From assembly GCF_004167675.1 (NCBI RefSeq), contig NZ_SEZQ01000004.1: a stretch of DNA of 64,000 nt. One strand, written 5' to 3'. Below, in pieces: positions 42,467 to 52,086 of this stretch. The notes beneath the pieces are model-generated. The model was given only the letters and a program-made list of their open reading frames with translations. It was not told where the DNA came from and made no database searches. The position numbers and the translations under genes were made by a program. The DNA comes from Aliivibrio finisterrensis_A (GTDB lineage Bacteria > Pseudomonadota > Gammaproteobacteria > Enterobacterales > Vibrionaceae). The stretch's first letter is position 1. Each line of letters starts with the position of its first letter.

Positions 42467-43024
42467 GTGATTAATGAAATCAAAAAAGACGCTCAAGAGC
42501 GCATGGAAAAAAGTGTAGAAGCACTGAAAAACAATCTATTAAAGATTCGTACAGGCCGTGCTCACCCAAGTCTTCTTGCTGGTCTTTCAGTAGAATACTA
42601 TGGTGCTAAAACACCGATTAATCAAGTTGCTAACATTATTGCTGAGGATTCTCGTACTCTTGCAATTACTGTTTTCGATAAAGAACTTGCTGGTCTTGTT
42701 GAAAAGGCAATCATGATGTCAGATCTTGGCCTAAACCCAATGTCTGCTGGTACAGTAATTCGTGTACCACTTCCACCGCTAACTGAAGAGCGTCGTAAAG
42801 ACCTAGTTAAAATCGTTCGTGGTGAAGCTGAAAATGGTCGTGTTGCTGTTCGTAACATCCGTCGTGATGCTAACGGTGACGTTAAAGCGCTTCTAAAAGA
42901 GAAAGAAATCTCAGAAGATGACGATCGTAAAGCACAAGATGAGATCCAAAAATTAACTGATGCTGCCGTTAAGAGTATTGATGAAGTACTTGCAGTTAAA
43001 GAAAAAGAGTTAATGGAAGTATAA
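42467..43024 (+). CDS. frr: Ribosome recycling factor
   Basis: This is a 185-residue factor that with EF-G splits post-termination ribosomes. The start codon is GTG at 42467 with AAGGTG upstream, giving MINEIKKDAQERMEKSVEALKNNLLKIRTGRAHPSLL. Other family stretches are NPMSAGTVIRVPLPPLTEERRKDLVKIVRGEAENGRVAVRNIRRDAN and the charged C-terminal helix. Length equals E. coli RRF. Confidence 0.98.
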   Translation: MINEIKKDAQERMEKSVEALKNNLLKIRTGRAHPSLLAGLSVEYYGAKTPINQVANIIAEDSRTLAITVFDKELAGLVEKAIMMSDLGLNPMSAGTVIRVPLPPLTEERRKDLVKIVRGEAENGRVAVRNIRRDANGDVKALLKEKEISEDDDRKAQDEIQKLTDAAVKSIDEVLAVKEKELMEV

Positions 43025-43101
43025 TTTACTTTTATTACTCATTGTTCAGACTGATGTTTTTATTTAAATAATGATATGATATCTGTGATGAACACGATAA
43101 G

Positions 43102-43136
43102 AAGCGCTATGTGTAGACATTAGCGCTTTTATTTTT
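43102..43136 (+). terminator. Terminator between frr and uppS
   Basis: AAGCGCTA at 43102-43109 pairs with TAGCGCTT at 43121-43128, followed by TTATTTTT. It separates translation genes from the lipid-precursor genes. Confidence 0.8.
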
Positions 43137-43147
43137 AAGGGAGTTAT

Positions 43148-43921
43148 ATGGCCAGTCAAATGAATAACGAGTCTTTATCATTAGAAGTATTACCCAAGCA
43201 TATTGCGGTAATTATGGATGGTAATGGACGTTGGGCGAAAGCTCAGGGAAAACCTCGTGTATTTGGTCATAAAGCGGGTGTTGATGCGGTAAGAAAAACC
43301 ATATCAGCAGCCAGCAAATTAGGAATCCGTGCCATAACGCTTTTTGCTTTTAGTAGTGAAAATTGGCGTCGTCCTGAAGAAGAAGTTAGTGTTCTTATGG
43401 AGTTGTTTATCACGGTTCTTTCACGTGAAGTAAAACGTCTCCATAAAAATAATATTCAATTACGTGTTATAGGTGATACTTCTCAATTTAGTACACGTCT
43501 TCAGAAGAAGATCCTAGAGGCTGAAGCTGTAACTGCTGAAAATACAGGCTTAGTACTAAATATCGCGGCGAATTATGGCGGGAAATGGGATATCACCCAA
43601 GCAGTAAAACGTCTTGCTTATCAAGTAGAGCAAGGCAACTTACAGGCAGACAGCATTGATGAAGCTGCGATAGCATCTAAGTTAATGATGTCAGATTTGC
43701 CTGATGTGGATTTGATGGTAAGAACCAGTGGTGAGTGCCGTATAAGTAATTTTATGTTGTGGCAAATGGCATACGCTGAGTTCTATTTCACTGACCAATA
43801 TTGGCCAGACTTCAACGAGCAAAGCTTAGCAGATGCTGTAGCTTGGTTTGTAAGTCGAGAAAGACGATTTGGGTGTACCGGTGAACAAATCCAAGCTCTA
43901 ATGAACGAAAAGGATCAATAA
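43148..43921 (+). CDS. uppS: Undecaprenyl diphosphate synthase
   Basis: This is a 257-residue cis-prenyltransferase producing the C55 carrier lipid for peptidoglycan and O-antigen. The catalytic MDGNGRWAK (Asp24) is near the N-terminus. ALFAFSSENW-type sequence (TLFAFSSENWRRPEEEV), NIAANYGGKWDI, and RTSGECRISNFMLWQMAYAEFYF complete the signature set. The usual form of the last motif has GGE or SGE, so it is normal. cdsA follows after 3 bases. Confidence 0.97.
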   Translation: MASQMNNESLSLEVLPKHIAVIMDGNGRWAKAQGKPRVFGHKAGVDAVRKTISAASKLGIRAITLFAFSSENWRRPEEEVSVLMELFITVLSREVKRLHKNNIQLRVIGDTSQFSTRLQKKILEAEAVTAENTGLVLNIAANYGGKWDITQAVKRLAYQVEQGNLQADSIDEAAIASKLMMSDLPDVDLMVRTSGECRISNFMLWQMAYAEFYFTDQYWPDFNEQSLADAVAWFVSRERRFGCTGEQIQALMNEKDQ

Positions 43922-43924
43922 AGT

Positions 43925-44764
43925 TTGAAACAGCGCATTATTACCGCTCTTATCTTAGCCCCTTTGGTTATTGCTGGCATTTTTATGTTACCAATGCAGG
44001 GCTTTCTTATTGCTATTGCTGCAATTACCTTAGTAGGATTTTGGGAGTGGACTCAGTTTACTGAATCAAAATCTCGTTATATAGCTTTAATTCCTTCTGT
44101 TGCGGCCTTAGCTGCATCTCTTTTCTTATTGCCTACCTCTACACTAGAACTTGCAATACCAAGTGATGGCCACCAAGCAGTATTGCTTATCGGTTCAATT
44201 TGGTGGTTAATTGCATCAGGGTTAGTACTTACTTTTCCCAAAAGTAAAGCATTGTGGCAAAACAACCTTCCTTTAAAACACATTTTTGGTTGGCTAACCA
44301 TGATCCCGTTTTTATGGAGTATTTTACTACTTCGCGCGGATCACTACGCTTTTGACAGTTTTTACGGTGCTAAATTAGTGTTGCTAGTTTGTCTTTTGGT
44401 ATGGGCTGCTGATAGTGGCGCTTATTTTGCTGGCAAATCTTTTGGTAAACGTAAAATGTCGCCAGCAGTGAGCCCAAACAAAACGATTGAAGGATTAATT
44501 GGTGGTATTATTACCGCGATTATTATTGGTTGGACAGCAGCATCTGCGTTTGATATTCGCTTTGAAAGCACCGCGGCAATGCTAGGTATCTTTATCGCAA
44601 CCATCATTATTTCTGTGTTAGGTGATCTCGTTGAAAGTATGTTTAAACGGGCGTCTGGGATCAAGGACAGCGGAACCATTATCCCTGGCCATGGCGGCAT
44701 TTTAGATCGTATAGATAGCTTAACAGCAGCATTCCCAGTATTTGCTTTCTTATACTTCCTATAG
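43925..44764 (+). CDS. cdsA: Phosphatidate cytidylyltransferase
   Basis: This is a 279-residue inner-membrane enzyme forming CDP-diacylglycerol from phosphatidic acid and CTP. The start is TTG at 43925, three bases after uppS, giving MKQRIITALILAPLVIAGIF; no in-frame ATG would keep the first helix. About eight hydrophobic helices follow. The CdsA signature SMFKRASGIKDSGTIIPGHGGILDRIDS near residue 238 is complete. It is cotranscribed with uppS. Confidence 0.96.
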   Translation: MKQRIITALILAPLVIAGIFMLPMQGFLIAIAAITLVGFWEWTQFTESKSRYIALIPSVAALAASLFLLPTSTLELAIPSDGHQAVLLIGSIWWLIASGLVLTFPKSKALWQNNLPLKHIFGWLTMIPFLWSILLLRADHYAFDSFYGAKLVLLVCLLVWAADSGAYFAGKSFGKRKMSPAVSPNKTIEGLIGGIITAIIIGWTAASAFDIRFESTAAMLGIFIATIIISVLGDLVESMFKRASGIKDSGTIIPGHGGILDRIDSLTAAFPVFAFLYFL

Positions 44765-44816
44765 ACCAATAGCTCTTCTTTATTGAAGAGTGAAATTAAG
44801 GTCACGGTAATTTATG

Positions 44817-44852
44817 CGGTAGATATTATAATCTACCGTTTTTCTATTTTTT
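44817..44852 (+). terminator. Terminator between cdsA and dxr
   Basis: CGGTAGAT at 44817-44824 pairs with ATCTACCG at 44831-44838, followed by TTTTTCTATTTTTT. A smaller hairpin (CTCTTC/GAAGAG) precedes it near 44773-44790. Confidence 0.85.
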
Positions 44853-44867
44853 CAATGGCAAATTATT

Positions 44868-46070
44868 ATGCGCAAGTTAACCATTTTAGGAGCAACAGGC
44901 TCCATTGGCAGTAGTACGCTTTCAGTCGCAAAACATAACGCCGAACAATTTGAAGTTGTGGCTTTAGGTGCAGGCTCTAATGTTGAGAAGATGCTGGAAC
45001 TTTGTTGTGAATGGCAACCAAAATATGTCGCAATGGCGTGCCAATCTGCAGCTGATGAACTAAAAGAACACTTTAAAGCACATCAGATCACAGCAGAAGT
45101 ATTTTCAGGTGAAGAGGGGTTGTGCCATATTGCCCAGCTTGATGAGGTTGATACCGTAATGGCGGCGATTGTCGGTGCGGCAGGTCTACTTCCAACTATG
45201 TCAGCGGTTAAAGCGGGTAAACGTATTTTACTTGCAAATAAAGAAGCCTTGGTGATGTCGGGGCAATTGTTTATTGATGCGGTTGAACAATATGGTGCTG
45301 AGTTATTGCCTGTAGATAGTGAGCATAATGCTATTTTTCAATGCCTTCCGGAGTCTATTCAAACCAATTTAGGCCGTTGTGATCTTGATGCTCATGGTGT
45401 GAGCTCTATTTTATTAACAGGCTCAGGCGGCCCTTTCCGTTATACTGATGTCGCTGAGCTTGATGCGGTTACCCCTGAGATGGCAATTGCGCATCCAAAT
45501 TGGTCTATGGGGCCTAAAATTTCAGTTGATTCAGCAACCATGATGAATAAAGGCCTTGAGTATATTGAAGCTCGTTGGCTGTTTAATGCGAATAAAGAAC
45601 AATTAAAAGTTGTCATCCACCCGCAATCAGTGATTCATTCAATGGTGCAATATAAAGATGGTTCCGTTCTCGCGCAAATGGGGCTACCAGATATGAGAAC
45701 ACCCATTGCATGTACCATGTCTTACCCTAAAAGAGTAAATGCAGGTGTTGAACCGTTAGATTTTACCAAAGTTGGTGAGTTTAGTTTCATCGCTCCTGAT
45801 TTTTCTCGTTATCCATGTTTAAAGTTGGCGATTGATGCGTGTTACTTAGGTCAGCATGCGACTACTGGATTAAATGCTGCAAACGAACAGTCAGTTGCTG
45901 CTTTTTTAAACGGTAAAATTAAATTTACCGATATCGCTCGAATTAATGAGTTGGTTTTGAACAAAGTATGCGCAAACTTCCAAAACCTTGAGCTAGATAG
46001 CTTGGAAAGCCTGATTGACCTAGATAGAATGGCGCGTCATTATGCCGATGAGGCAATTAAAAAGGTTTAA
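44868..46070 (+). CDS. dxr: 1-deoxy-D-xylulose 5-phosphate reductoisomerase
   Basis: This is a 400-residue NADPH-dependent enzyme that makes MEP in isoprenoid synthesis, upstream of the UppS substrate. The Rossmann motif LGATGSIGSSTL is at residues 5-16. LANKEALVMSG near 124, the metal-site segment PVDSEHNAIFQCL near 148, and the NPMWSMG-type region (HPNWSMGPKISVDSATMMNKGLEYIEA) near 208 are all conserved. It ends 2 bases before rseP. Confidence 0.97.
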   Translation: MRKLTILGATGSIGSSTLSVAKHNAEQFEVVALGAGSNVEKMLELCCEWQPKYVAMACQSAADELKEHFKAHQITAEVFSGEEGLCHIAQLDEVDTVMAAIVGAAGLLPTMSAVKAGKRILLANKEALVMSGQLFIDAVEQYGAELLPVDSEHNAIFQCLPESIQTNLGRCDLDAHGVSSILLTGSGGPFRYTDVAELDAVTPEMAIAHPNWSMGPKISVDSATMMNKGLEYIEARWLFNANKEQLKVVIHPQSVIHSMVQYKDGSVLAQMGLPDMRTPIACTMSYPKRVNAGVEPLDFTKVGEFSFIAPDFSRYPCLKLAIDACYLGQHATTGLNAANEQSVAAFLNGKIKFTDIARINELVLNKVCANFQNLELDSLESLIDLDRMARHYADEAIKKV

Positions 46071-46072
46071 CT

Positions 46073-47431
46073 ATGTCAGAACTTCTATGGAATTTAGCAT
46101 CATTTATTATTGCACTAGGCATTCTTGTTGCTGTGCATGAATACGGCCACTTTTGGGTTGCGCGCCGTTGTGGTGTCATTGTTGAGAAGTTTTCAATTGG
46201 TTTCGGTAAAGCGCTTTGGAGCAAAAAAGGCAAAGACGGCACTGAATACAGTATCTCAATGATCCCGCTTGGTGGTTATGTGAAAATGCTGGATGAACGT
46301 GTTGATGAAGTTCCTGAAGAGTTAAAAAAACACGCATTTAATAATCGTCCATTATGGCAGCGTAGTGCCATTGTTGCTGCTGGACCAATAGCAAATTTCT
46401 TGTTTGCAGTTGTGGCATGTTGGTTAGCATTCATGATTGGCGTGACGGCACTTAAACCTGTTGTTGGTCATGTCGATAATGGGTCTATATTTTCTCAAGC
46501 AGGAATTGCATCTGGTGTGGAACTAAAAGCCATTTCAGGTATCCAAACTTCCGATTGGGAAGCGGTGAATATGGCCATTGTTTCTCATATTGGTGATGAA
46601 TCAATGACGGTGACTTACAGCGATAAAGAGAATATCGGCGTTGATGTGACAAAACGTCTTGATTTAACTAACTGGGCGTTTGACCCAGAAAAAGACTCTC
46701 CAATGTTGTCACTTGGTTTTCTTCCGTACCGCCCAGCGTTAACTCTTGATGTTGCAAATGTTAGTAGTAACAGTGCTGCTGAAAAATCGGGTTTATTAGT
46801 TGGTGACCGCTTACTTTCAGCTAATGGTCAAACGTTAACTGAATGGCAAGGTATGGTCGATGTGATACAAGCAAATCCAAATAAAGCAGTTACTATCGCC
46901 GTTATGCGTGATGGTAAAGAGACTGCTTTAACTCTGACCCCAGACAGCAAAGAAACGGCTACGGGAGAGGTAATAGGCTTTGCTGGTGTTTCTCCGATAT
47001 TTGAAGAGTGGCCAGAAGGCTACCGCTATGAGAAACAATATGGTCCAATCGTTGCTTTTGGGAAAGCGATTGAAAAAACAGGCAGTATTATTGATTTAAC
47101 GTTAACGATGACAAAGAAATTGTTCACCGGTGACGTCGCTTTAAATAACTTAAGTGGCCCTATTTCTATTGCAAAAGGAGCAGGGACAACAGCTGAATAT
47201 GGGTTAGTATCATTTTTAGGATTTTTAGCCCTAATTAGTGTTAATTTAGGTATTATTAATTTATTACCACTTCCGGTTCTGGATGGCGGACATTTACTCT
47301 TTTTTGCTATTGAAGGCATTACGCGTAAACCAGTACCAGAGCGAGTTCAAGAGATTGGTTATAAAGTAGGTACAGTAATGATCATGTCATTAATGGCTGT
47401 CGCTTTATTTAACGACTTTATGCGCCTTTAA
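46073..47431 (+). CDS. rseP: RseP site-2 intramembrane protease
   Basis: This is a 452-residue zinc metalloprotease of the inner membrane that cleaves RseA within the membrane to release sigma-E, and also clears signal peptides. The HEYGH zinc motif is at residues 22-26. Two PDZ domains lie in the periplasmic part (about 115-310). The third zinc ligand is in NLLPLPVLDGGHLLFF near 395. Four transmembrane helices are expected. It sits between dxr and bamA, as in other gammaproteobacteria. Confidence 0.97.
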   Translation: MSELLWNLASFIIALGILVAVHEYGHFWVARRCGVIVEKFSIGFGKALWSKKGKDGTEYSISMIPLGGYVKMLDERVDEVPEELKKHAFNNRPLWQRSAIVAAGPIANFLFAVVACWLAFMIGVTALKPVVGHVDNGSIFSQAGIASGVELKAISGIQTSDWEAVNMAIVSHIGDESMTVTYSDKENIGVDVTKRLDLTNWAFDPEKDSPMLSLGFLPYRPALTLDVANVSSNSAAEKSGLLVGDRLLSANGQTLTEWQGMVDVIQANPNKAVTIAVMRDGKETALTLTPDSKETATGEVIGFAGVSPIFEEWPEGYRYEKQYGPIVAFGKAIEKTGSIIDLTLTMTKKLFTGDVALNNLSGPISIAKGAGTTAEYGLVSFLGFLALISVNLGIINLLPLPVLDGGHLLFFAIEGITRKPVPERVQEIGYKVGTVMIMSLMAVALFNDFMRL

Positions 47432-47459
47432 GTAGTAGCAGGGAATTATAAAACGTATT

Positions 47460-49886
47460 ATGGCGATGAAAAAATTGTTGATTGCTTCACTGCTGTTTAG
47501 CAGTGTAGCAGCGCAGAGCGCAGAAACATTTGTAGTGGATGATATACGCTTCGAGGGATTACAGCGTGTCGCATTAGGTGCAGCATTACTTAAAACTCCA
47601 GTTCGAATTGGCGACTCAATGAGTCAGCAAGACGTATCTCAAGTCATTCAAGCTTTATTTGCTTCAGGTAACTTTGAAGATGTAAAAGTATACCGTGATG
47701 GTAATGCATTACTCATCAAGGTTACTGAGCGTCCGACGATCGCGAATATCTCTTTTTCTGGCAACAAAGCCATTAAAGAAGAGCAGATGCAGCAGAACTT
47801 AGAAGCGTCATCGATTCGTGTTGGTGAAGCTCTTGATAGAACAACCTTAAGCAATATTGAAAAAGGGTTAGAAGATTTCTATTACAGTGTTGGTAAGTAT
47901 AACGCGACGGTTCATGCGGTTGTTACTCCACTTCCACGTAATCGTGCTGACTTAAAGTTTGTTTTTACTGAAGGTGTTTCGGCAAAAATCCAGCAAATTA
48001 ACTTTATTGGTAATGAAGTATTTACCGATGATGAGTTATTGGGACGTTTTAATCTAAACGTAGATGTGGCTTGGTGGAACTTCTTAGCTGATGAAAAGTA
48101 TCAGAAACAAGTTCTTGCTGGTGATATTGAAGCGTTACGTTCATATTATCTTGATCGTGGTTATTTAAAGTTTCAAGTTGATTCAACTCAAGTATCTATC
48201 TCTCCGGATAAAAAAGGCGTTTATATCACACTGACGATAAAAGAGGGTGAACCTTATACTGTTAGTGGCGTTAAATTCCAAGGCGAGTTAATCGGTAAAG
48301 AAAAAGAGTTTCAAGAACTGGTTCCTTTTGAAGATGGTGACGTTTATAACGGTTCTGCAGTTACTCGTTTAGAAGAAAATATTAAACGTATTTTAGGTGA
48401 AGCAGGTTACGCTTACCCTCAAGTTCGTACCATGCCTGAATTTGACGATGAGAACCAAACTGTATCTTTAGTAATTAATGTCGAAGCGGGCAATCGTATG
48501 TATGTTCGCGATATTAAATTTGTCGGTAACACCTCGACTAAAGATGAAGTATTGCGTCGTGAAATGCGTCAAATGGAAAGTGCTTGGTTAAACTCAAAGT
48601 CGATTGAGACAGGTAAAAATCGTTTGAATCGTTTAGGTTTCTTTGAAACGGTTGATGTACAAACTATTCGTGTTCCTGGTTCTGATGATCAAGTAGATCT
48701 GGTTTATTCTGTAAAAGAAGCCAACTCAGGTAGCGTAAACTTTGGTGTCGGCTACGGTACTGAATCAGGAGTCAGCTTCCAGGTTGGTCTTCAGCAAGAT
48801 AACTTTATTGGTTCTGGTAACCGTGTTGGTATCAATGCGATGATGAACGATTACCAAAAGAACATCAGTTTAGATTACCGTGACCCTTACTGGAACCTTG
48901 ATGGTGTCAGTTTAGGTGGTAAGATCTTCTATAACGAATTTGAAGCGTCTGATGCAGGTATTGTTGACTATACCAACCAAAGTTACGGTGGTAATTTAAC
49001 GTGGGGTTTCCCATTTGATGAGCTGAACTATTTTGAGATTGGTGTTGGCTATACTCATAATAAGATCGGTAATTTGGATGAGAACGAACAAGTAAGTAAG
49101 TTTAAAGAGTCGGTTGGTGATGCTTATGATGACAAAAACAACGAGCTGAACTTAAACGATTTTGATATTACTTTATCGTGGACGCGTAATAACCTGAACA
49201 AAGGCTACTTCCCAACGGCAGGTAACTATCAACGTGCATCATATAAAATATCAACGCCAAACTCTGATGCTAAATACTTTAAAGCGCAGTATGAAGTGCG
49301 CCAATATTTCCCATTAACCAAAAAACATGAGTTTGCTTTATTGATGCGTGGTAAGGCGGGTTATGGTAACGGTTATGGGCAAACTGATGGCAATGATAAT
49401 CTGTACCCATTCTACGAGAACTTTTATGCTGGTGGTTTTACAACCTTACGTGGTTTTGGCTCAAACTCAGTAGGTCCTAGAGCGGTATATGCTCAAGGTT
49501 CAGGTTCTGCTGGGGGAAACAATCCAGAATATATCGTTACAGATGATTCAACCGGTGGTAATGCCACCGCGTTAGCCAGTGTCGAATTGATTGTACCAAC
49601 CCCATTTGCAAGCGAAGAAACTCAAAGCCAAATTCGAACTAGTGTGTTCTTTGATATGGCAAGTGTGTGGGATACGGAAGCGCAATACAGTGACAGCCAA
49701 ATCGCAAGCGGCAAGGAGTATTACTATGATTACTCTGATCCAAGTAACTTCCGTTCTTCATACGGTGCAGCGCTGCAATGGATGTCTCCAATGGGACCTT
49801 TGGTATTCTCAGTAGCGAAACCTGTGAAGATTTATGAAGGTGATGATGAAGAATTCTTCAGTTTCACCATTGGTCGAACTTTCTAA
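47460..49886 (+). CDS. bamA: BamA outer-membrane protein assembly factor
   Basis: This is an 808-residue Omp85 protein, the core of the BAM machine. A signal peptide ends near residue 21. Five POTRA domains span about 23-420. The 16-strand barrel contains the lid-lock motif near TLRGFGSNSVGPR and ends SFTIGRTF with the terminal Phe. Start choice between 47460 and an ATG two codons later is unresolved. The chaperone gene skp follows. The outer-membrane barrels in the 15-22 kb cluster would be its clients. Confidence 0.98.
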   Translation: MAMKKLLIASLLFSSVAAQSAETFVVDDIRFEGLQRVALGAALLKTPVRIGDSMSQQDVSQVIQALFASGNFEDVKVYRDGNALLIKVTERPTIANISFSGNKAIKEEQMQQNLEASSIRVGEALDRTTLSNIEKGLEDFYYSVGKYNATVHAVVTPLPRNRADLKFVFTEGVSAKIQQINFIGNEVFTDDELLGRFNLNVDVAWWNFLADEKYQKQVLAGDIEALRSYYLDRGYLKFQVDSTQVSISPDKKGVYITLTIKEGEPYTVSGVKFQGELIGKEKEFQELVPFEDGDVYNGSAVTRLEENIKRILGEAGYAYPQVRTMPEFDDENQTVSLVINVEAGNRMYVRDIKFVGNTSTKDEVLRREMRQMESAWLNSKSIETGKNRLNRLGFFETVDVQTIRVPGSDDQVDLVYSVKEANSGSVNFGVGYGTESGVSFQVGLQQDNFIGSGNRVGINAMMNDYQKNISLDYRDPYWNLDGVSLGGKIFYNEFEASDAGIVDYTNQSYGGNLTWGFPFDELNYFEIGVGYTHNKIGNLDENEQVSKFKESVGDAYDDKNNELNLNDFDITLSWTRNNLNKGYFPTAGNYQRASYKISTPNSDAKYFKAQYEVRQYFPLTKKHEFALLMRGKAGYGNGYGQTDGNDNLYPFYENFYAGGFTTLRGFGSNSVGPRAVYAQGSGSAGGNNPEYIVTDDSTGGNATALASVELIVPTPFASEETQSQIRTSVFFDMASVWDTEAQYSDSQIASGKEYYYDYSDPSNFRSSYGAALQWMSPMGPLVFSVAKPVKIYEGDDEEFFSFTIGRTF

Positions 49887-49960
49887 GCATTGATAGCTCT
49901 AATAGAAAAGTGTTAATGTAAACTGTATTAGTTTATATACGATAATAGTTAAGTAAGGAT

Positions 49961-50476
49961 ATGATTTTGAAAAAATTAGTGAAAGCAGCCGCTTTAGGCG
50001 CAGTACTGGTAAGTGGTTCATTTTTTGCTAATGCAGCAGAAGCAGCAACCAAGATTGGCTATGTAAATATGGCTCAGATCGTTCAACAAATGCCGCAACG
50101 TGAAGCAATTTCTGAAAAACTTCGTGCTGAGTTTAAAGATCGTATCGATGAGTTGCGTAGCCTTGAATCGAAAATCAAAGATAAAGTTGAAACGATCAAG
50201 CGTGATGGTGAGTTACTTGGCGCATCAGGTCAAACTAAACTAGAGCGTGAAATCGCTTCACTTCAGTCTGATTACAAACTAAAAGCACAAGCTTTAGATG
50301 AAGATAACCGTCGTCGTCAAGGCGAGGAGCGTCAAAAACTGATTATGCAAGTTCAACAAACTGTTGAAAAAGTAGCAAATAAAGAAGGTTACGATATGGT
50401 TGTTGATGCAGCGACACTGCTTTGGGCAAAACCAGAAGACAACCTATCAGAAAAAGTTATTAAAGCAATTAAATAA
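49961..50476 (+). CDS. skp: Skp/OmpH periplasmic chaperone
   Basis: This is a 171-residue trimeric chaperone that carries unfolded outer-membrane proteins to BamA. The signal peptide is residues 1 to about 27. The mature part starts with a short beta segment (KIGYVNMAQIVQQMPQ) and continues into long charged helices that form the tentacles. The start shown is ATG 49961; a TTG two codons later is also possible. lpxD follows after 8 bases. Confidence 0.95.
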   Translation: MILKKLVKAAALGAVLVSGSFFANAAEAATKIGYVNMAQIVQQMPQREAISEKLRAEFKDRIDELRSLESKIKDKVETIKRDGELLGASGQTKLEREIASLQSDYKLKAQALDEDNRRRQGEERQKLIMQVQQTVEKVANKEGYDMVVDAATLLWAKPEDNLSEKVIKAIK

Positions 50477-50484
50477 GGTTCACC

Positions 50485-51504
50485 ATGACACGTATTACGC
50501 TTGCTGAATTGGCAGAAAAACTTGGTGCAACAGTTCATGGAAATGGAGATGTTGTTGTTCACTCTATCGCTTCGATGAGTAAAGCTTCTGAAGGCGATAT
50601 TACATTTCTTTCAGATGCTAAATACCGCAAGCACTTAGCAGAATGCAAAGCGTCTGCGGTGATAGTAAAAGAAGCAGATATTGAATTTTGCCAATCAAAC
50701 GCATTAATAATGAAGGATCCGTACCTAGGGTTTGCATTAGCGGCGCAAGCGTTAGATACAACACCTGCACCAGCAACAAACATTGCCGCATCAGCTTACA
50801 TCGCTGACGATGCCATTATTGGTGAAGGCGTTGCTATTGGGCATAATGCAGTGATTGAATCAAAAGCAGTTATTGCTGATGGTGCAATTATCGGTGCAGG
50901 TTGCTTTATTGGACAAGAAGCCAAAATTGGTAAAAATACGAAATTATGGGCAAATGTCTCTATTTACCATCGTGTTGAACTTGGTGAATCGTGTCTCGTA
51001 CAATCAGGAACCGTGATTGGTTCAGATGGTTTTGGTTATGCGAATGACCGAGGTACTTGGGTTAAAATCCCACAGTTAGGAACCGTGATCATTGGCGATA
51101 ATGTTGAAATTGGAGCCAACACAGCGATTGACCGTGGTGCGATTGATAATACGGTAATAGAAAGCAATGTAATCATTGATAACCAAATTCAAATTGCGCA
51201 TAACGTACAAATCGGATCTGGTTCAGCGATGGCTGGTGGTACTATAGTTGCTGGCAGTACTAAAATTGGTAAGCATTGTATTATTGGCGGTGGCTCTGTA
51301 ATTAATGGTCATATCGAAATTACTGATGGTGTGACTATCACCGGTATGGGTATGGTGATGAGAGGCATTGATGAAAAAGGCATGTATTCATCAGGCATTC
51401 CACTGCAAACCAATAAAGAATGGCGTAAAACAGCGGCTCGAGTTCATAAAATTGATGAAATGAACAAGCGATTAAAAGCCGTTGAGAAAAAGCTAGTTGA
51501 TTAA
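50485..51504 (+). CDS. lpxD: UDP-3-O-(3-hydroxyacyl)glucosamine N-acyltransferase
   Basis: This is a 339-residue enzyme catalysing the third step of lipid A synthesis. The N-terminal uridine-binding domain (about 1-100) is followed by a left-handed parallel beta-helix of hexapeptide repeats (ADDAIIGEGVAIGHNAVIES...) from about 105 to 310 and a C-terminal helix. QIAHNVQIG near residue 240 contains the catalytic His. Length equals the E. coli enzyme (341). It lies in the skp-lpxD-fabZ-lpxA order. Confidence 0.97.
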   Translation: MTRITLAELAEKLGATVHGNGDVVVHSIASMSKASEGDITFLSDAKYRKHLAECKASAVIVKEADIEFCQSNALIMKDPYLGFALAAQALDTTPAPATNIAASAYIADDAIIGEGVAIGHNAVIESKAVIADGAIIGAGCFIGQEAKIGKNTKLWANVSIYHRVELGESCLVQSGTVIGSDGFGYANDRGTWVKIPQLGTVIIGDNVEIGANTAIDRGAIDNTVIESNVIIDNQIQIAHNVQIGSGSAMAGGTIVAGSTKIGKHCIIGGGSVINGHIEITDGVTITGMGMVMRGIDEKGMYSSGIPLQTNKEWRKTAARVHKIDEMNKRLKAVEKKLVD

Positions 51505-51538
51505 TATTGGCTTTACTACATTCTAATTAATAAGTATT

Positions 51539-51563
51539 GGTCTGCATTTTGCAGACCTTTTTC
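51539..51563 (+). terminator. Terminator-like hairpin between lpxD and fabZ
   Basis: GGTCTGCA at 51539-51546 pairs with TGCAGACC at 51550-51557, followed by TTTTTCT. It sits inside a conserved operon, so it is probably partial, with a second promoter for fabZ downstream. Confidence 0.75.
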
Positions 51564-51631
51564 TATCTATTATTACTCTATTTGAGCTACACTATTGTTC
51601 AGATACGATATTGTTTTACAGGAATACTATT

Positions 51632-52084
51632 TTGACTCGTGAAAATAAAACATTAAATATTACTGAAATCCAAGAGTTACTACCTCATCGTTACCCATTT
51701 CTATTGGTTGACCGAGTAACTGATTTCGAAGAAGAGAAATACTTACACGCGATCAAGAATGTGTCTGTGAATGAACCTCAATTTACAGGTCACTTCCCAC
51801 AAATGCCTATCTTTCCTGGTGTATTAATTCTTGAAGCAATGGCTCAAGCAACCGGTTTGTTGGCGTTTAAATCATTCGGTGCTCCTGCTGAAAATGAACT
51901 GTATTACTTTGCAAGTATCGATAAAGCAAAATTCCGAAAGCCAGTAGTACCAGGCGATCAATTAATTCTTGAAGTTGAATTTATTAAAGACCGTCGTGGC
52001 ATCGCCTTATTTAATGGTGTAGCTAAAGTTGACGGTGAAGTTGTTTGTTCTGCTGAACTTAAGTGTGCAAGACGAGAGTTTTAA
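51632..52084 (+). CDS. fabZ: 3-hydroxyacyl-[acyl-carrier-protein] dehydratase FabZ
   Basis: This is a 150-residue hot-dog-fold dehydratase of fatty-acid elongation. I place the start at the TTG at 51632, preceded by AGGAA; this gives MTRENKTLNITEIQELLPHRYPFLLVDRV and the E. coli length (its fabZ also starts with TTG). The frame can be read seven codons further to another TTG without a ribosome site. The catalytic His is in GHFPQMPIFPGVLILEAMAQ. lpxA begins 2 bases after its stop. Confidence 0.96.
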   Translation: MTRENKTLNITEIQELLPHRYPFLLVDRVTDFEEEKYLHAIKNVSVNEPQFTGHFPQMPIFPGVLILEAMAQATGLLAFKSFGAPAENELYYFASIDKAKFRKPVVPGDQLILEVEFIKDRRGIALFNGVAKVDGEVVCSAELKCARREF

Positions 52085-52086
52085 TT

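Noticed and set aside
44422..44805. Minus-strand open frame of 127 codons opposite the end of cdsA
   Set aside because: It is antisense to the CdsA signature region and has no recognisable protein features.
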